Assembly: GCF_021531315.1 (NCBI RefSeq)
Contig: NZ_JAFBIQ010000018.1
Location: forward strand, 1 to 44,860
Source of the DNA: Oscillibacter valericigenes
GTDB taxonomy: Bacteria > Bacillota > Clostridia > Oscillospirales > Oscillospiraceae
Direction: 5' to 3'
Length of the DNA stretch: 44,860 nucleotides
In this document: piece after piece, positions 31,514-40,084 of the stretch
Position numbering within the stretch: position 1 is the first letter of the stretch
Layout: each line of letters opens with the position of its first letter
Position numbers and translations under genes: made by a program
Notes under the pieces: generated by a model
Seen by the model: only the letters and a program-made list of their open reading frames with translations
Told to the model about the DNA's origin: nothing
The model's database searches: none

Positions 31514-32080
31514 TCATCCAGTTACGAACACACCCAGCGGGGAGCCGTTCGCAGACCGCCAGCCGCGGCGGTGAATATCGGACAGGCGGACCCGTTCGGG
31601 GACCGCCGGGCGGTCCTCCCAACGAATCACGGCATACACGCAAGAGAGAAAGAAACGGGTTGCCGGGGAAGATTCAAAGCCGATCACGGTTCCGGCCTGA
31701 ACGGGATAGCAAGCGCCGCACACGCATTCGACGCGCTGGCCGACCATAACAACAACCGCGCTTTCGTCGGTGGGCTGGTCAACGTCAAAACTGATCGAGC
31801 GGGCCGCGTCCTCCGCGGGAGCGGGTGCGGAATCTTCCGCGGCGGCTTCCTCTTCCGGCTGAACCTTACATTCAGCGCGGAAAACGGGGGCCATAGAATA
31901 GCGGTCAGGAATGATATATTCGCCGCGTTCGTCGCTGAACAGCTTTGCCCGGCGGGTTTTGCCGTTCCGCTCAAAAGTCACGGTTTTTTCGGTGCGCTTG
32001 ATGATCTTGATAGTGAACACGCAATCGTAATTGCAAACGCTGTGATCGAAATATTCCTTGCCGATTTCAAACTTTTTCAT
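31514..32080 (-). CDS. Prophage protein of the operator-controlled region, unknown
   Basis: 188 residues from ATG with GGGAGGT upstream. N-terminal part (KKFEIGKEYFDHSVCNYDCVFTIKIIKRTEKTVTFERNGKTRRAKLF) resembles small phage beta-barrels; the middle is acidic/Ala-rich; the end is basic. Served by the operator promoter at 32227-32255 with a 146-base leader. No function recognised. Confidence 0.65.
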   Translation of the reverse strand: MKKFEIGKEYFDHSVCNYDCVFTIKIIKRTEKTVTFERNGKTRRAKLFSDERGEYIIPDRYSMAPVFRAECKVQPEEEAAAEDSAPAPAEDAARSISFDVDQPTDESAVVVMVGQRVECVCGACYPVQAGTVIGFESSPATRFFLSCVYAVIRWEDRPAVPERVRLSDIHRRGWRSANGSPLGVFVTG

Positions 32081-32226
32081 TTGATTACCTCCCATATATT
32101 AAACCGAAGTTGAAGTGTTGTCGTTTACCGTGTCGGCCCCCTTTTCGTGTCAGCCCGTAAGGTTGGCCGTTGCCGAACTTTACGCCCCGGCAACCGGGCG
32201 GCTTTGCTTCCCTCTTTCTGATTATT
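32081..32226. other. Leader of the 31.5-32.1 kb gene
   Basis: No gene. GC-rich stretches with several short complementary segments (such as GCCCCGGCAACCGGG) that could fold in the leader mRNA; no known riboswitch recognised. Confidence 0.35.
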
Positions 32227-32255
32227 ATTATATACTAACGTTAGTATATCGTCAA
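32227..32255 (-). promoter_or_regulatory. Promoter with operator copy 3
   Basis: Minus strand TTGACG (32250-32255), 17-bp spacer, TATAAT (32227-32232). The palindrome at 32231-32248 is identical to copy 2 and placed the same way. Confidence 0.85.
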
Positions 32256-32272
32256 TCGGCAAAGTGAACAAA

Positions 32273-32333
32273 TATACTTGCGTTAGTATATGCAATATTT
32301 ATACTTGCGTTAGTATAAATGCCGTGGTAAAAT
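32273..32333 (+). promoter_or_regulatory. Rightward promoter of the RHH gene with operator copies 4 and 5
   Basis: Two copies of TATACTTGCGTTAGTATA at 32273-32290 and 32300-32317, 27 bp apart. The second supplies the -35 TTGCGT (32305-32310); 17 bases later comes -10 TAAAAT (32328-32333), 26 bases before the RHH start. This is the arrangement of an autoregulated gene. Confidence 0.8.
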
Positions 32334-32358
32334 AAAGGGCAGAAAAGGAGGGGTTCAA

Positions 32359-32559
32359 ATGCCCGGAAAATATGAAACGCCCCGCGGAAAGACCGCGACG
32401 GACGCAAAAAGGCGGTATAATGAAAACAATTATGATCGCCTTTACCCGTCCGTGAAGAAAGGTAAAAAGGCAAAGTATCAGGCCGCGGCGGAAGCGGCGG
32501 GAATGTCCTTGAATGAATGGATTGAAACGACGCTTGATACGGCGGCGGGCGCTCAATAA
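32359..32559 (+). CDS. Arc-like ribbon-helix-helix protein, candidate repressor of the palindrome regulon
   Basis: 66 residues, AGGAGG upstream. YDRLYPSVKKGKKAKYQAAAEAAGMSLNEWIETTLD has a short strand, a basic helix and a NEW motif as in Arc/CopG proteins. Two operator copies lie in its promoter, and the divergent gene carries a third, so it is probably the repressor. It could act as lysogeny regulator in the absence of a CI-type protein; binding is inferred. Confidence 0.75.
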   Translation: MPGKYETPRGKTATDAKRRYNENNYDRLYPSVKKGKKAKYQAAAEAAGMSLNEWIETTLDTAAGAQ

Positions 32560-32644
32560 GCAAAAAAGCGGCGGGCCTTTCTCCGGCGTTTCATAGGGAC
32601 AATTTGTGAACCTACCCAAATAAGTTAATATTTGTTCCTGTGGA

Positions 32645-32676
32645 GGGAGGCTGTGTTTTAGCACAGCCTCCCTTTT
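32645..32676 (+). terminator. Terminator at the prophage/mobilizable element border
   Basis: Perfect 11-bp stem GGGAGGCTGTG / CACAGCCTCCC, TTTTAG loop, then TTTT. It stands between the RHH gene and the convergent recombinase gene. Confidence 0.75.
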
Positions 32677-32680
32677 CTGT

Positions 32681-34360
32681 TCATGCGACCTCAACGGGTA
32701 CCTGCTCAGCCACAGCCTCGGCCATGCTCTGAGGCAGTTCATCCACCAGACCGATGTCACGGTAGTAGATGCGTACCTCCTGCGGTGCTGTGCGGGAGTA
32801 TTTCTCCGCACGCTCTCCGACCTCTACCCGCTTGATGAAGATGCGCAGGATCTCAGAGGTCAGCTCCGGAATCTCACTGTACCGTTTGGCGTTCTCGATG
32901 AACCGGGCGATGTCGGAGCTGGAGTCTTTCAGTTCCTGAAGCCGTGCTTCCATAGAAGGAAGCTGCTCCTGGATATCTTTCTGTTCGGTGGTGTACTCCC
33001 GAGACAGGATGCGGTACTGCTCGTCCGGGATACGGCCAAGGACGCTGTCCTCGTAGAGTCGCTTGAACAGCTTCGAAAGCTCGGTCTGGCGCTTCTGCAT
33101 GGTGTCGATCTTCTTCTGGAGCACCGTGATTTCCTGCTGCGCCTCCTTGCCCTGCTTCTTGCGGATGTGTTCTGCGAATCGTAATTCGTTCTGACGGGCG
33201 AAATGTGTGACACGGCGGATGTCATCCAGAAGGATGGCATTGAGCTCCTGCTCCCGAATGTAGTGAGCTGTGCAGGCGTCCTTACCTTTCTTCTTATAGA
33301 CGGAACACATGAAGTTGTTCTTTACCGCATCCATGGTATGCGCCCGGTGCAGTACCAGCGTGCCACCGCAGTCCATGCAGTAAATCAATCCAGAGAAGAT
33401 ATTCTGCTCCTCCATTTTTGCCGGACGCCGCTTGTGTTTGCGAATCTCCTGTACGATCTCCCAAGTCTGCTGCGTAATAAGTGCTTCATGGGTGTTCTCG
33501 AAGCGGAGCTGCTCAGATTCCGGACGCTCGATACGCTTCTTGTTCTTGAAGGACAGCGTGGTGGACTTCAGGTTGATAGTGTGGCCCAGATAAGTCTCAT
33601 CTTCCAGAATTCCGGCAATCGTTTTGCTGGACCAATTATAGGGTTCGGTAATATTGGTGTTGGTCAGCTCTACGCTATTCTTCTGGTAGTAGTGATAACC
33701 GGGCGTGGGGATCTTGTCCTTCTTGAGCTGCTTTGCAATCTGGGAAGGTCCTTTTCCGGAAAGACAGAGGTCGAAGATATACCGTACCACCGGAGCTGTT
33801 TCCGGGTCAGGTACCATGTGTCGCTTGGGGTCTGCCGGGTCTTTCATATACCCATAGCGTGGACGGGAGGAAACTCTGGCGCCAGTTTCGGCTTTGAGCC
33901 GAACTACGGAGCGGCCTTTCTTGCTGCAGTCCTTGGCATAGAATTCATTCATGAGATTCCGGAAGGGTGTGAAGTCGTTGGTAGACTCGTACAGGCTGTC
34001 CACGCCATCATTGACGGCGATGAAGCGTACACCGTAGCTGGGGAAGATGAGTTCGGTGTACTGACCCACCTGAAGGTACTCACGGCCCAGCCGGGACATG
34101 TCCTTCACGATGAGGGTTTCCACCTGACCGTTTTCCATCATCTCCATGACCTGCTGCCAGCCGGGGCGGTTGAAGTTAGTCCCGGAGTAGCCATCGTCAT
34201 ACAGGAATAGGGTATTGGTGAAGCCTTTCTCAGCAGCGTATTTCTCCAGCAGAAGTTTCTGATTCTGGATGCTGTTGGAGTCATCCGTCTTGTTTGCTTT
34301 CTGTGTATCCTCCTGACTCAGCCGGCCATAGAGGATGGTGTATTTTTCGTTGCTTGCCAT
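32681..34360 (-). CDS. Large serine recombinase (TnpX-like)
   Basis: 559 residues from ATG at 34360 with AAAGGAG; the frame extends further but with non-protein-like sequence. Catalytic domain about 1-150 with S15 in YGRLSQ and RPGWQQVMEMMENGQVETLIVKDMSRLGR; recombinase domain about 170-290; zinc-ribbon region (CMDCGG..C) and coiled coil (residues about 370-460). Such enzymes excise and insert transposon-like elements without a host factor. It lies at the edge of the 32.6-40.4 kb element and is its probable mover. Confidence 0.92.
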   Translation of the reverse strand: MASNEKYTILYGRLSQEDTQKANKTDDSNSIQNQKLLLEKYAAEKGFTNTLFLYDDGYSGTNFNRPGWQQVMEMMENGQVETLIVKDMSRLGREYLQVGQYTELIFPSYGVRFIAVNDGVDSLYESTNDFTPFRNLMNEFYAKDCSKKGRSVVRLKAETGARVSSRPRYGYMKDPADPKRHMVPDPETAPVVRYIFDLCLSGKGPSQIAKQLKKDKIPTPGYHYYQKNSVELTNTNITEPYNWSSKTIAGILEDETYLGHTINLKSTTLSFKNKKRIERPESEQLRFENTHEALITQQTWEIVQEIRKHKRRPAKMEEQNIFSGLIYCMDCGGTLVLHRAHTMDAVKNNFMCSVYKKKGKDACTAHYIREQELNAILLDDIRRVTHFARQNELRFAEHIRKKQGKEAQQEITVLQKKIDTMQKRQTELSKLFKRLYEDSVLGRIPDEQYRILSREYTTEQKDIQEQLPSMEARLQELKDSSSDIARFIENAKRYSEIPELTSEILRIFIKRVEVGERAEKYSRTAPQEVRIYYRDIGLVDELPQSMAEAVAEQVPVEVA

Positions 34361-34430
34361 TGTTACTCCTTTCCGGGCAAGCCGATACGGTATCAACAAA
34401 CATACCGCATCTCCTGCCCAAAGTCTATTC

Positions 34431-34709
34431 TTAAATCGAGCCTTTTTCCAAATCGCTGTCGATGATTTGGAGCATTTGCTCCGTAGGTGTTCTCGCTTTC
34501 TCAGCGTTGGAGAGGATGGAACGAATGAGGAATCTTCTCTCACCCACGATCATTTCACGGTGCAGTTCCAACCCTTTGTCCGTATACCAATACGAAGTGT
34601 CACGGAAAATGGGCGTGACCGTATTCTCATCACGGCGGGCAACAACGCGCTCAGGGATATAGCCGCCAAGGATTCCAGTATCTCGATAGATCTCGTATTC
34701 GCTTTTCAT
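34431..34709 (-). CDS. Small element protein, unknown
   Basis: 92 residues from ATG with AAAGGA. EYEIYRDTGILGGYIPERVVARRDENTVTPIFRDTSYWYTDKGLELHREMIVGERRFLIRSILSNAEKARTPTEQMLQIIDSDLEKG shows an alpha/beta part then a helix. It neighbours the recombinase in the same direction. No family named with confidence. Confidence 0.6.
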   Translation of the reverse strand: MKSEYEIYRDTGILGGYIPERVVARRDENTVTPIFRDTSYWYTDKGLELHREMIVGERRFLIRSILSNAEKARTPTEQMLQIIDSDLEKGSI

Positions 34710-34758
34710 AAAGATCCTTTCCCCCAAAATCAATTTGGGCAATAAAAATAGCAGACCG

Positions 34759-36225
34759 TTACATGGTCTGCTGCTGTGCTTGTTCTGCCTGCTGATCTTC
34801 GGACCACTGCTGTTCTGTAGCTGGTTGCTCATCCTGCGTGAGCACCATGGCTACGCCAGCCACCAGTCCGATGACCGCGCCGATATTTTTGGATTCCTGT
34901 TCTGCCTGGATACGGCGGTAACGTTCCTCGGCATCTTCGTTACCATCTTCCAATAACGCTCCGGTTGCCGCCAGACCATACAGTCCAGCGTAGAGCGGCT
35001 TCATAGAAACAGGTTGCGGATATTGCTGACCACTGTCGCTGTGCCATACCCCATCCCCAGCAGCGCGCCCACGATGAGCAGCACCAGCACGATCCATTTG
35101 GCCACTACGATCAGGTCGAAGTCCGGAAGCCAGTCCAGCCATTTGCAGGTACGCTTTTCTTTCTTCTTCCCAGCCTGTTCCAGCAGAGTGGTCATCTCCG
35201 TCAACGATTTCTGGATCTCCGCCATGCTGTTCTGTACTGCTGTCAGATCCGTGTGGGATCTCAGGTTCGGAAGATACTCCCGCATCCCACGCACTTCCCA
35301 CCCGATGGATTCTGTTTTCTGTGTCAGCATCGTCAGAGCCTCCGGCAGCGGACACTGAATGACGATGGGTGTGATCGGTGAACTCGACTCCTGCGCTGTC
35401 GGCTGCGGTGAAGGCTCGGGCCGGTTCAGGGCCATGAGCTCGTCCATAGATAATTTCTTCTCTGATCCTGAATTCATATTCCATGTTCTCCTTCAAGTAT
35501 TTGTCACCGAACAGCAGGCGGTCACGGCACTGCCAACCGCTGGGTGTAGTGTAGGTGATATTCTTTCGGGACTTTTCCCAGCGAACCTTGTAGCCCTCGC
35601 TCTCCATCAGAGCAATAAATTCCTCGCGGTTGGAAGCGTGGCGCATACAGTCGTTGATGATATTCATGAGCTGCAGCTTCTTGCTCTGACCGCGGGCCGC
35701 CGTGTGATACTCTCCGATGGTCATAGCCTTTGTTTTCTGCTTTCGTTTCCTGGGTTGAAACACAGGGAGAGAAAACTCCGCACAGACCTGATCGTTGCGC
35801 TGCCGCAGTTCCTGCAGCTGTTCTTTGGCGATGTGCAGTTTCCGTCCGGTATCGAAGTTGACCGAGTTGATGATGAAGTGGGAATGGATGTGGTCACGGT
35901 CTGTGTGGGTGCAGACCAGAACTTCGTATCCCTCATAGTACTCCGCCAGCTTCAGCGCAGCCGTGTGAGCGGTGACCGGGTCGACTGCTTCGCCTTTCGG
36001 GAAGCTCTGTACCATGTGGTAGAACAGCACACCGTCCGTTTTGTGGTAAAGCCGCTTGGTGGTCATGAAATCCGCATAGACAGATTCCGGCTGACAGTTG
36101 ATGCCTGTGACCAACCGCCGCCCCTCGAACTCGGTCTTTTTATCCCGCATGGTATACCGCATCACGGCCCCCATGCATCCGCCGCTCTGTCCCCGCTTGT
36201 AGTTGGTGAAGCTGATGATCGCCAT
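34759..36225 (-). CDS. MobA-type relaxase
   Basis: 488 residues from ATG at 36225 (GGTGGTG upstream). Relaxase domain: ISFTNYKRGQSGGCMGAVMRYTMRDK, catalytic tyrosine region about 20-60, HTDRDHIHSHFIINSVNFDTGRKLH (metal-binding HIHSHF). The later part has a disordered linker and one membrane-like segment near the C-terminus (IGAVIGLVAGVAMVL). Nicks the element's transfer origin for mobilization by a helper. Encodes another gene within its 3' half. Confidence 0.9.
   Translation of the reverse strand: MAIISFTNYKRGQSGGCMGAVMRYTMRDKKTEFEGRRLVTGINCQPESVYADFMTTKRLYHKTDGVLFYHMVQSFPKGEAVDPVTAHTAALKLAEYYEGYEVLVCTHTDRDHIHSHFIINSVNFDTGRKLHIAKEQLQELRQRNDQVCAEFSLPVFQPRKRKQKTKAMTIGEYHTAARGQSKKLQLMNIINDCMRHASNREEFIALMESEGYKVRWEKSRKNITYTTPSGWQCRDRLLFGDKYLKENMEYEFRIREEIIYGRAHGPEPARAFTAADSAGVEFTDHTHRHSVSAAGGSDDADTENRIHRVGSAWDAGVSSEPEIPHGSDSSTEQHGGDPEIVDGDDHSAGTGWEEERKAYLQMAGLASGLRPDRSGQMDRAGAAHRGRAAGDGVWHSDSGQQYPQPVSMKPLYAGLYGLAATGALLEDGNEDAEERYRRIQAEQESKNIGAVIGLVAGVAMVLTQDEQPATEQQWSEDQQAEQAQQQTM
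35001..35477 (-). CDS. Membrane protein nested in the relaxase gene (MobB-like arrangement)
   Basis: 158 residues in another frame of the relaxase gene, ATG with AAGGAGA 9 bases before. Proline-rich N-terminus, coiled coil (LTAVQNSMAEIQKSLTEMTTLLEQAGKKKEK) and one C-terminal membrane helix (LIVVAKWIVLVLLIVGALLGMGYG). Over the same DNA the relaxase encodes only low-complexity linker, which supports this as the real constraint. The overlap recalls mobB inside mobA of ColE1-type plasmids. Confidence 0.7.
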   Translation of the reverse strand: MNSGSEKKLSMDELMALNRPEPSPQPTAQESSSPITPIVIQCPLPEALTMLTQKTESIGWEVRGMREYLPNLRSHTDLTAVQNSMAEIQKSLTEMTTLLEQAGKKKEKRTCKWLDWLPDFDLIVVAKWIVLVLLIVGALLGMGYGTATVVSNIRNLFL

Positions 36226-36227
36226 AG

Positions 36228-36539
36228 TCACCACCGCTTTCGTTCCAGGATCATTCGGACGGCGTCGCAGAGTTCAGAGAACGCTCGACATACGCTTTCC
36301 AAATCGATCACAGCCACTCGCCCCATGTGCGCCAGGGTGACGAGCTGGTTCAGATTTCTGCCGATGGACTTCAGCTCCTTCAGCACTTCTTTCAGGTCGT
36401 CGATGACCACCACCTGCTTTCCCAGGCAGCAGGCAGTTACATAGTCGCTCATAGACATTCCGGATTTTGCTGCCAGTGCTTTGATTTTCGTGCGGTTTTC
36501 AGAAGTCATCCGAGTGCTGAATTTAATATCTTTTTTCAT
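36228..36539 (-). CDS. MobC accessory mobilization protein
   Basis: 103 residues from ATG with GGGAGG. KFSTRMTSENRTKIKALAAKSGMSMSDYVTACCLGK is the RHH part; LKEVLKELKSIGRNLNQLVTLAHMGR is the MobC signature. It opens DNA at the transfer origin for MobA. Coupled to the relaxase (2 bases apart). Confidence 0.9.
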   Translation of the reverse strand: MKKDIKFSTRMTSENRTKIKALAAKSGMSMSDYVTACCLGKQVVVIDDLKEVLKELKSIGRNLNQLVTLAHMGRVAVIDLESVCRAFSELCDAVRMILERKRW

Positions 36540-36729
36540 GTCGTTTCCTCCCAATCGTAGATGAAGTGGGTCCGGGCTTCTGCCCGGAATTCATGCGGGA
36601 GTCGGGCAGCGGCGTTGCCGTAGACCAGACAAACGCGATGCTGGCCACCTCCAAGGAGGTGATTCTTCCCTCTGCCGTAACCCTCCGCAAAAACGGGCCA
36701 CAAACGGGCTTTCGTACTGCTGTGGGCGT
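36540..36729. other. Candidate transfer-origin region upstream of mobC
   Basis: 190 bases without a gene. It has a perfect TCCGGGC-TTCT-GCCCGGA hairpin (36571-36588). In Tn4451-type and other MobC elements oriT lies next to mobC; assignment here is inferred. Confidence 0.35.
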
Positions 36730-37806
36730 TTACTCCACCTCGCCGGGAAAGACCCGCAAATCGCCTCCTGTGGCCTCAGCAGGGTCGCAAGTGCCGCTTT
36801 CTCCGGCACCGGGAATATCGACACTATCGGCACGGCGCAGCTCGATGAGCCGCTTGCCATTGCTCCTTCTGACAGAGGCGGAAATACCAGTTTTTCTTAG
36901 AGCGTCAACGCTTTGCAGAACCAGTCGGGATACTTTCTTCGGTGTGATCTTCTCGACACCGGCAGGGTCGATTTGTTGTGAGAGTTCGGTGGGAGTGCCG
37001 ATAAAATCTGTTCTCTGTTTCATAAATTCAGAGAGAAGAAATGTGACGCGGCTCTCCAACTTCATCGGCCGCGCCTCCTTGCTGTCGCTGACTACCTCCC
37101 AGATATTTTCCTCGCTGCGTTTCAGTTCGATCTCCCGATACTCGATGTCCCGCCCGATGCAGTGCAGCACAGCCTGTCCGCTGCCGCGCTTGCTCTCCAC
37201 CAGTGTGAAGCTGGAATCCACCGCGCCGCTGATAGCAGTCGTACCGGAGATGCGGCTGAATACATCATCGGCAGGTTCCTTTCGCAGATGATGGATCAGC
37301 AGGATAGCGATGCCGTGGGTATCCGCAATTCGTTTCAGAGCAGAGAGGTCGCGGTAGTCGTTGGCGTAGGTGTTGTCGTAGTTGGTGCCGCGGATCATCT
37401 GCAGCGTGTCGATGATAACCAGCACAGTGTTGGGATGTTCGGTGAGGAAGGTGCAGAGCTGCTCCTCCAGACCCTTGCCCAGGATGTCACTCTGGGTAGT
37501 GAAGTGGACATTTCCGGGAGCGTCCTCCGTGATCTCAAACAGTCGGTTTTGAATACGGAGAGTGGAGTCCTCCAGGCAGAGGTAGAGGGTGGTACCCTGT
37601 TTGACGGTCATCCCCCAGACGGATTCTCCCTTTGCCACCATGACGGACAGCCACAGCGCCAGCCAGGACTTGCCTACCTTTGGTGAGCCAGCGAGGATGT
37701 GCAGTCCCTGGGACAGCAGCGTATCCACCACGAAGTTCAGCGGCGTAAGTGGAAGGCTCATCAGGCTCTCTCCGTCAATGGTTTGCAGTCGTTTGCTTTT
37801 GTTCAT
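36730..37806 (-). CDS. RepA-like AAA ATPase
   Basis: 358 residues from ATG at 37806 with AAGGAG. Walker A GSPKVGKS at 40-47, Walker B NTVLVIIDTLQMIRG, then ILLIHHLRK and the end HTH-like segment (TPTELSQQIDPAGVEKITPKKVSRLVLQ). This matches RSF1010 RepA/DnaB-like helicases of mobile elements. Suggests that the element replicates after excision. Confidence 0.88.
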   Translation of the reverse strand: MNKSKRLQTIDGESLMSLPLTPLNFVVDTLLSQGLHILAGSPKVGKSWLALWLSVMVAKGESVWGMTVKQGTTLYLCLEDSTLRIQNRLFEITEDAPGNVHFTTQSDILGKGLEEQLCTFLTEHPNTVLVIIDTLQMIRGTNYDNTYANDYRDLSALKRIADTHGIAILLIHHLRKEPADDVFSRISGTTAISGAVDSSFTLVESKRGSGQAVLHCIGRDIEYREIELKRSEENIWEVVSDSKEARPMKLESRVTFLLSEFMKQRTDFIGTPTELSQQIDPAGVEKITPKKVSRLVLQSVDALRKTGISASVRRSNGKRLIELRRADSVDIPGAGESGTCDPAEATGGDLRVFPGEVE

Positions 37807-37874
37807 TGGATCGTCTCCTTGTAAAAAAGATAAGGACAGAGACCACGCGGCCACCGTAGCTCTTGTCCTTTCAC

Positions 37875-37902
37875 TTGATTATTCTGTGGATTTTGATATA
37901 AT
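37875..37902 (+). promoter_or_regulatory. Promoter of the DUF6076-like gene
   Basis: TTGATT (37875-37880), 16-bp spacer, TATAAT (37897-37902), about 52 bases before the start, in the divergent gap after the ATPase gene. Confidence 0.7.
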
Positions 37903-37954
37903 GAGATTGTCGCAAGACAGCATTAGAGAAGATATGGGACAGGAGGACGAAAAA

Positions 37955-39064
37955 ATGCCGCTGGGAATACAGCAGAACAACAGCTTCGTTCAAACCACGC
38001 TCGATATCTGGAATGACAAAGTCTTTTATCAGGAGCAGGAATTTCCCGCCGGACACTTCGCTGCGTCCATTCTAAATATTTCAGATGATGAATTGCGGGA
38101 GCTCATCCAGAGCGGTGGTGCGCCTACTTTTCTCCTCCCTGTGGTGGTACAAGGTAGTGAACAGGAGGCCGCTCAGGTTTTTCCTCTGCTTCGTGAACGT
38201 ATCATGTATCTGGCGGAACTGATTTGGCGGTATCCACCTTTCTGTTACAACGACCATGGGCAAGAACTGGCACAAATCAATTTCCTATTTGATGAAAGTG
38301 CCCTCCCCAAAATACGAGTCCCGCATTCAGAGTTTCAGCAAGAATTCCTGATGTTCTGCGCGGCCATCACGCGAATCCCTGTCGCCATTTTACATTTTGT
38401 TACAGCAGGCAAATTTTTTGAGCTGGATTACTTACGGCGGTTGAAAAAACGGAATGAGACTTTCTTTGCCATCGCCTCACACGACTGTTTCAACAGTGAG
38501 CAATTCTGGAAAGAAATGCAGGAGCTGCAGAGCTGGGACATGGAACAGTTTTCTGTTCATCCAGAACTGACATCCAGTTATGTGTTTGCCCGCAGTCCGA
38601 AGAACGAAAAAGAAATGGTGTTTGTTAACCGGGTGTCCTTCCTGCGGCTCGTGGATTTCTATACCTTTGACCTGATGAATGGACTGCATCACGGCCATGC
38701 TCCCAGCCAATGCCGGGGCTGCGGGAAATACTTCTTGACCACCAACGGTCATATGCCGAAATACTGTGACGGCATCGCACCCCAGGACAGCCGCATGACC
38801 TGCCGGCAGTACGGAGCTATGATGCGGCAGAAGGAACAGAACAAACAGCATCCCATCTACCGCCTGTTCTCGACCCGCACCAATACCATACGCAAACATC
38901 ACCAGAGAGGAAAAATCTCCGATGAGCTGCGCCGGGAGGCGCTGTATGTAGCGGAGTGTTATCGGGACAAGGCTCTGATGGACAATGATTATGCCGCCAA
39001 CGGCTATGAGAAGGACATGGAACAGGAACATGTCTATGCGGAAGCCAGAAAACGCTTGAAGTAA
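37955..39064 (+). CDS. DUF6076-like protein
   Basis: 369 residues, ATG with CAGGAGG 8 bases upstream; the frame is open much further upstream but opposite to the ATPase gene. SQCRGCGKYFLTTNGHMPKYCDGIAPQDSRMTCRQYGAMMRQKEQNKQHPIYRLFSTRTNTIRKHHQRGKIS carries the conserved zinc-site of proteins found with DUF6076. The role is not known. Confidence 0.75.
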   Translation: MPLGIQQNNSFVQTTLDIWNDKVFYQEQEFPAGHFAASILNISDDELRELIQSGGAPTFLLPVVVQGSEQEAAQVFPLLRERIMYLAELIWRYPPFCYNDHGQELAQINFLFDESALPKIRVPHSEFQQEFLMFCAAITRIPVAILHFVTAGKFFELDYLRRLKKRNETFFAIASHDCFNSEQFWKEMQELQSWDMEQFSVHPELTSSYVFARSPKNEKEMVFVNRVSFLRLVDFYTFDLMNGLHHGHAPSQCRGCGKYFLTTNGHMPKYCDGIAPQDSRMTCRQYGAMMRQKEQNKQHPIYRLFSTRTNTIRKHHQRGKISDELRREALYVAECYRDKALMDNDYAANGYEKDMEQEHVYAEARKRLK

Positions 39065-39080
39065 GAAAGGGGGCGGTCCC

Positions 39081-40040
39081 ATGTCAAAGAATATGTATAA
39101 CATTGCCGGGGACTGCCCCAGCAATGAAGATCTGGTTCTGCGGATACAGGCCGGAGATAGAAAGGCTGCGGATCTGCTTATCTCACAGAACGAAGGGTAC
39201 CTTACAGAACTGGCTTTGAAGAATACTGAGTGGTGTGAGATAGAAGATTTGAAACAGGAGGGTGCCATGGCGCTTCTGGAGGCGGCGAAGCAGTTTGATC
39301 TTTCCTATGGGACGAAGCTGCTGACCTACGCAACGCCAGCCATGGAATCGGCCATGATGGATTATGGCACCCACGGGGCGCTGACGATCAGCATCCCGCC
39401 CAGCCGGTACCACCAGCTTCGCAGGGTAGCCTATGTCTGTGCCGAGGCGCAGGACGAATCCGAGCCTGCGCTCATTGATGCTGTCTGCAAACAATTAGAG
39501 GTATCCCCAAAGGTGGCGGCGGAGCTGCTGAAGGAATATCGAACCGTGTTCAACATCTGGCTGCTGGGAGACCGGGTGAATTACATCAGCTACGGTGGAG
39601 ATCCGGCCAAGGACTATGACCGCTATATGCGCCGGGTGCTTCTGCTCCAGCTGATGGAAGATGTGCTGAAGCCCAGGGAACGAAATCTGGTGCGTTACTA
39701 TCTCGGCATTGGCCAGCCGGACGAGGAAGGGATGACCTTTCAGGAACTGGCCATTCGACTTAATTACAATGGTCCCAGTGGTGCGGAGAAAGCATATAAG
39801 AGCGCGCTTCGCAAATTGAAGAAGGAACTCTACTCCGGTTCCTATGGACAGTGGCGCTCCATGCAGAAAGCCATTAACAAGGCCAGAGCGGAAGCGGAGG
39901 CTGACCATGGCTACTATGTGCCGCCACAGACTACATGGATTGATGAGAAGGATCTGGCGGAGCAGTTTATCTGTGAGGTCGTTACGCTGGCGCGTGTCCA
40001 TAAGATATTCAGTGACGCATTGGAGAACAAAGAAAAATAG
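39081..40040 (+). CDS. Sigma-70-like factor encoded by the mobile element
   Basis: 319 residues, AAAGGGGG upstream. Region 2: IEDLKQEGAMALLEAAKQFDLSYGTKLLTYATPAMESAMMDY; regions 3-4: LEVSPKVAAELLKE, KPRERNLVRYYLGIG..EEGMTFQELAIRLNYNGPSGAEKAYKSALRKLKKEL. It resembles sigma-70 family proteins used on Clostridia ICE/IME. May direct transcription of element genes; own promoter targets not seen. Confidence 0.85.
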   Translation: MSKNMYNIAGDCPSNEDLVLRIQAGDRKAADLLISQNEGYLTELALKNTEWCEIEDLKQEGAMALLEAAKQFDLSYGTKLLTYATPAMESAMMDYGTHGALTISIPPSRYHQLRRVAYVCAEAQDESEPALIDAVCKQLEVSPKVAAELLKEYRTVFNIWLLGDRVNYISYGGDPAKDYDRYMRRVLLLQLMEDVLKPRERNLVRYYLGIGQPDEEGMTFQELAIRLNYNGPSGAEKAYKSALRKLKKELYSGSYGQWRSMQKAINKARAEAEADHGYYVPPQTTWIDEKDLAEQFICEVVTLARVHKIFSDALENKEK

Positions 40041-40079
40041 CAGTATGGTACCGGACATCAGCCTGATACCGTACTGCTA
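40038..40079. terminator. Bidirectional terminator after the sigma gene
   Basis: TAGCAGTATGGTA / TACCGTACTGCTA stem (one T.G pair), between convergent genes; starts at the sigma stop. Confidence 0.85.
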
Positions 40080-40084
40080 TTCGC

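Noticed and set aside
33203-34210. 335-codon plus-strand frame opposite the serine recombinase
   Set aside because: No ribosome site and no protein-like pattern; the minus strand has clear recombinase motifs.
35359-36444. 361-codon plus-strand frame opposite mobA/mobC
   Set aside because: Shadow of the relaxase and MobC genes.
36566-37291. 241-codon plus-strand frame opposite the RepA-like ATPase
   Set aside because: Mostly complementary to the ATPase gene; Ser/Arg-rich, no family features.
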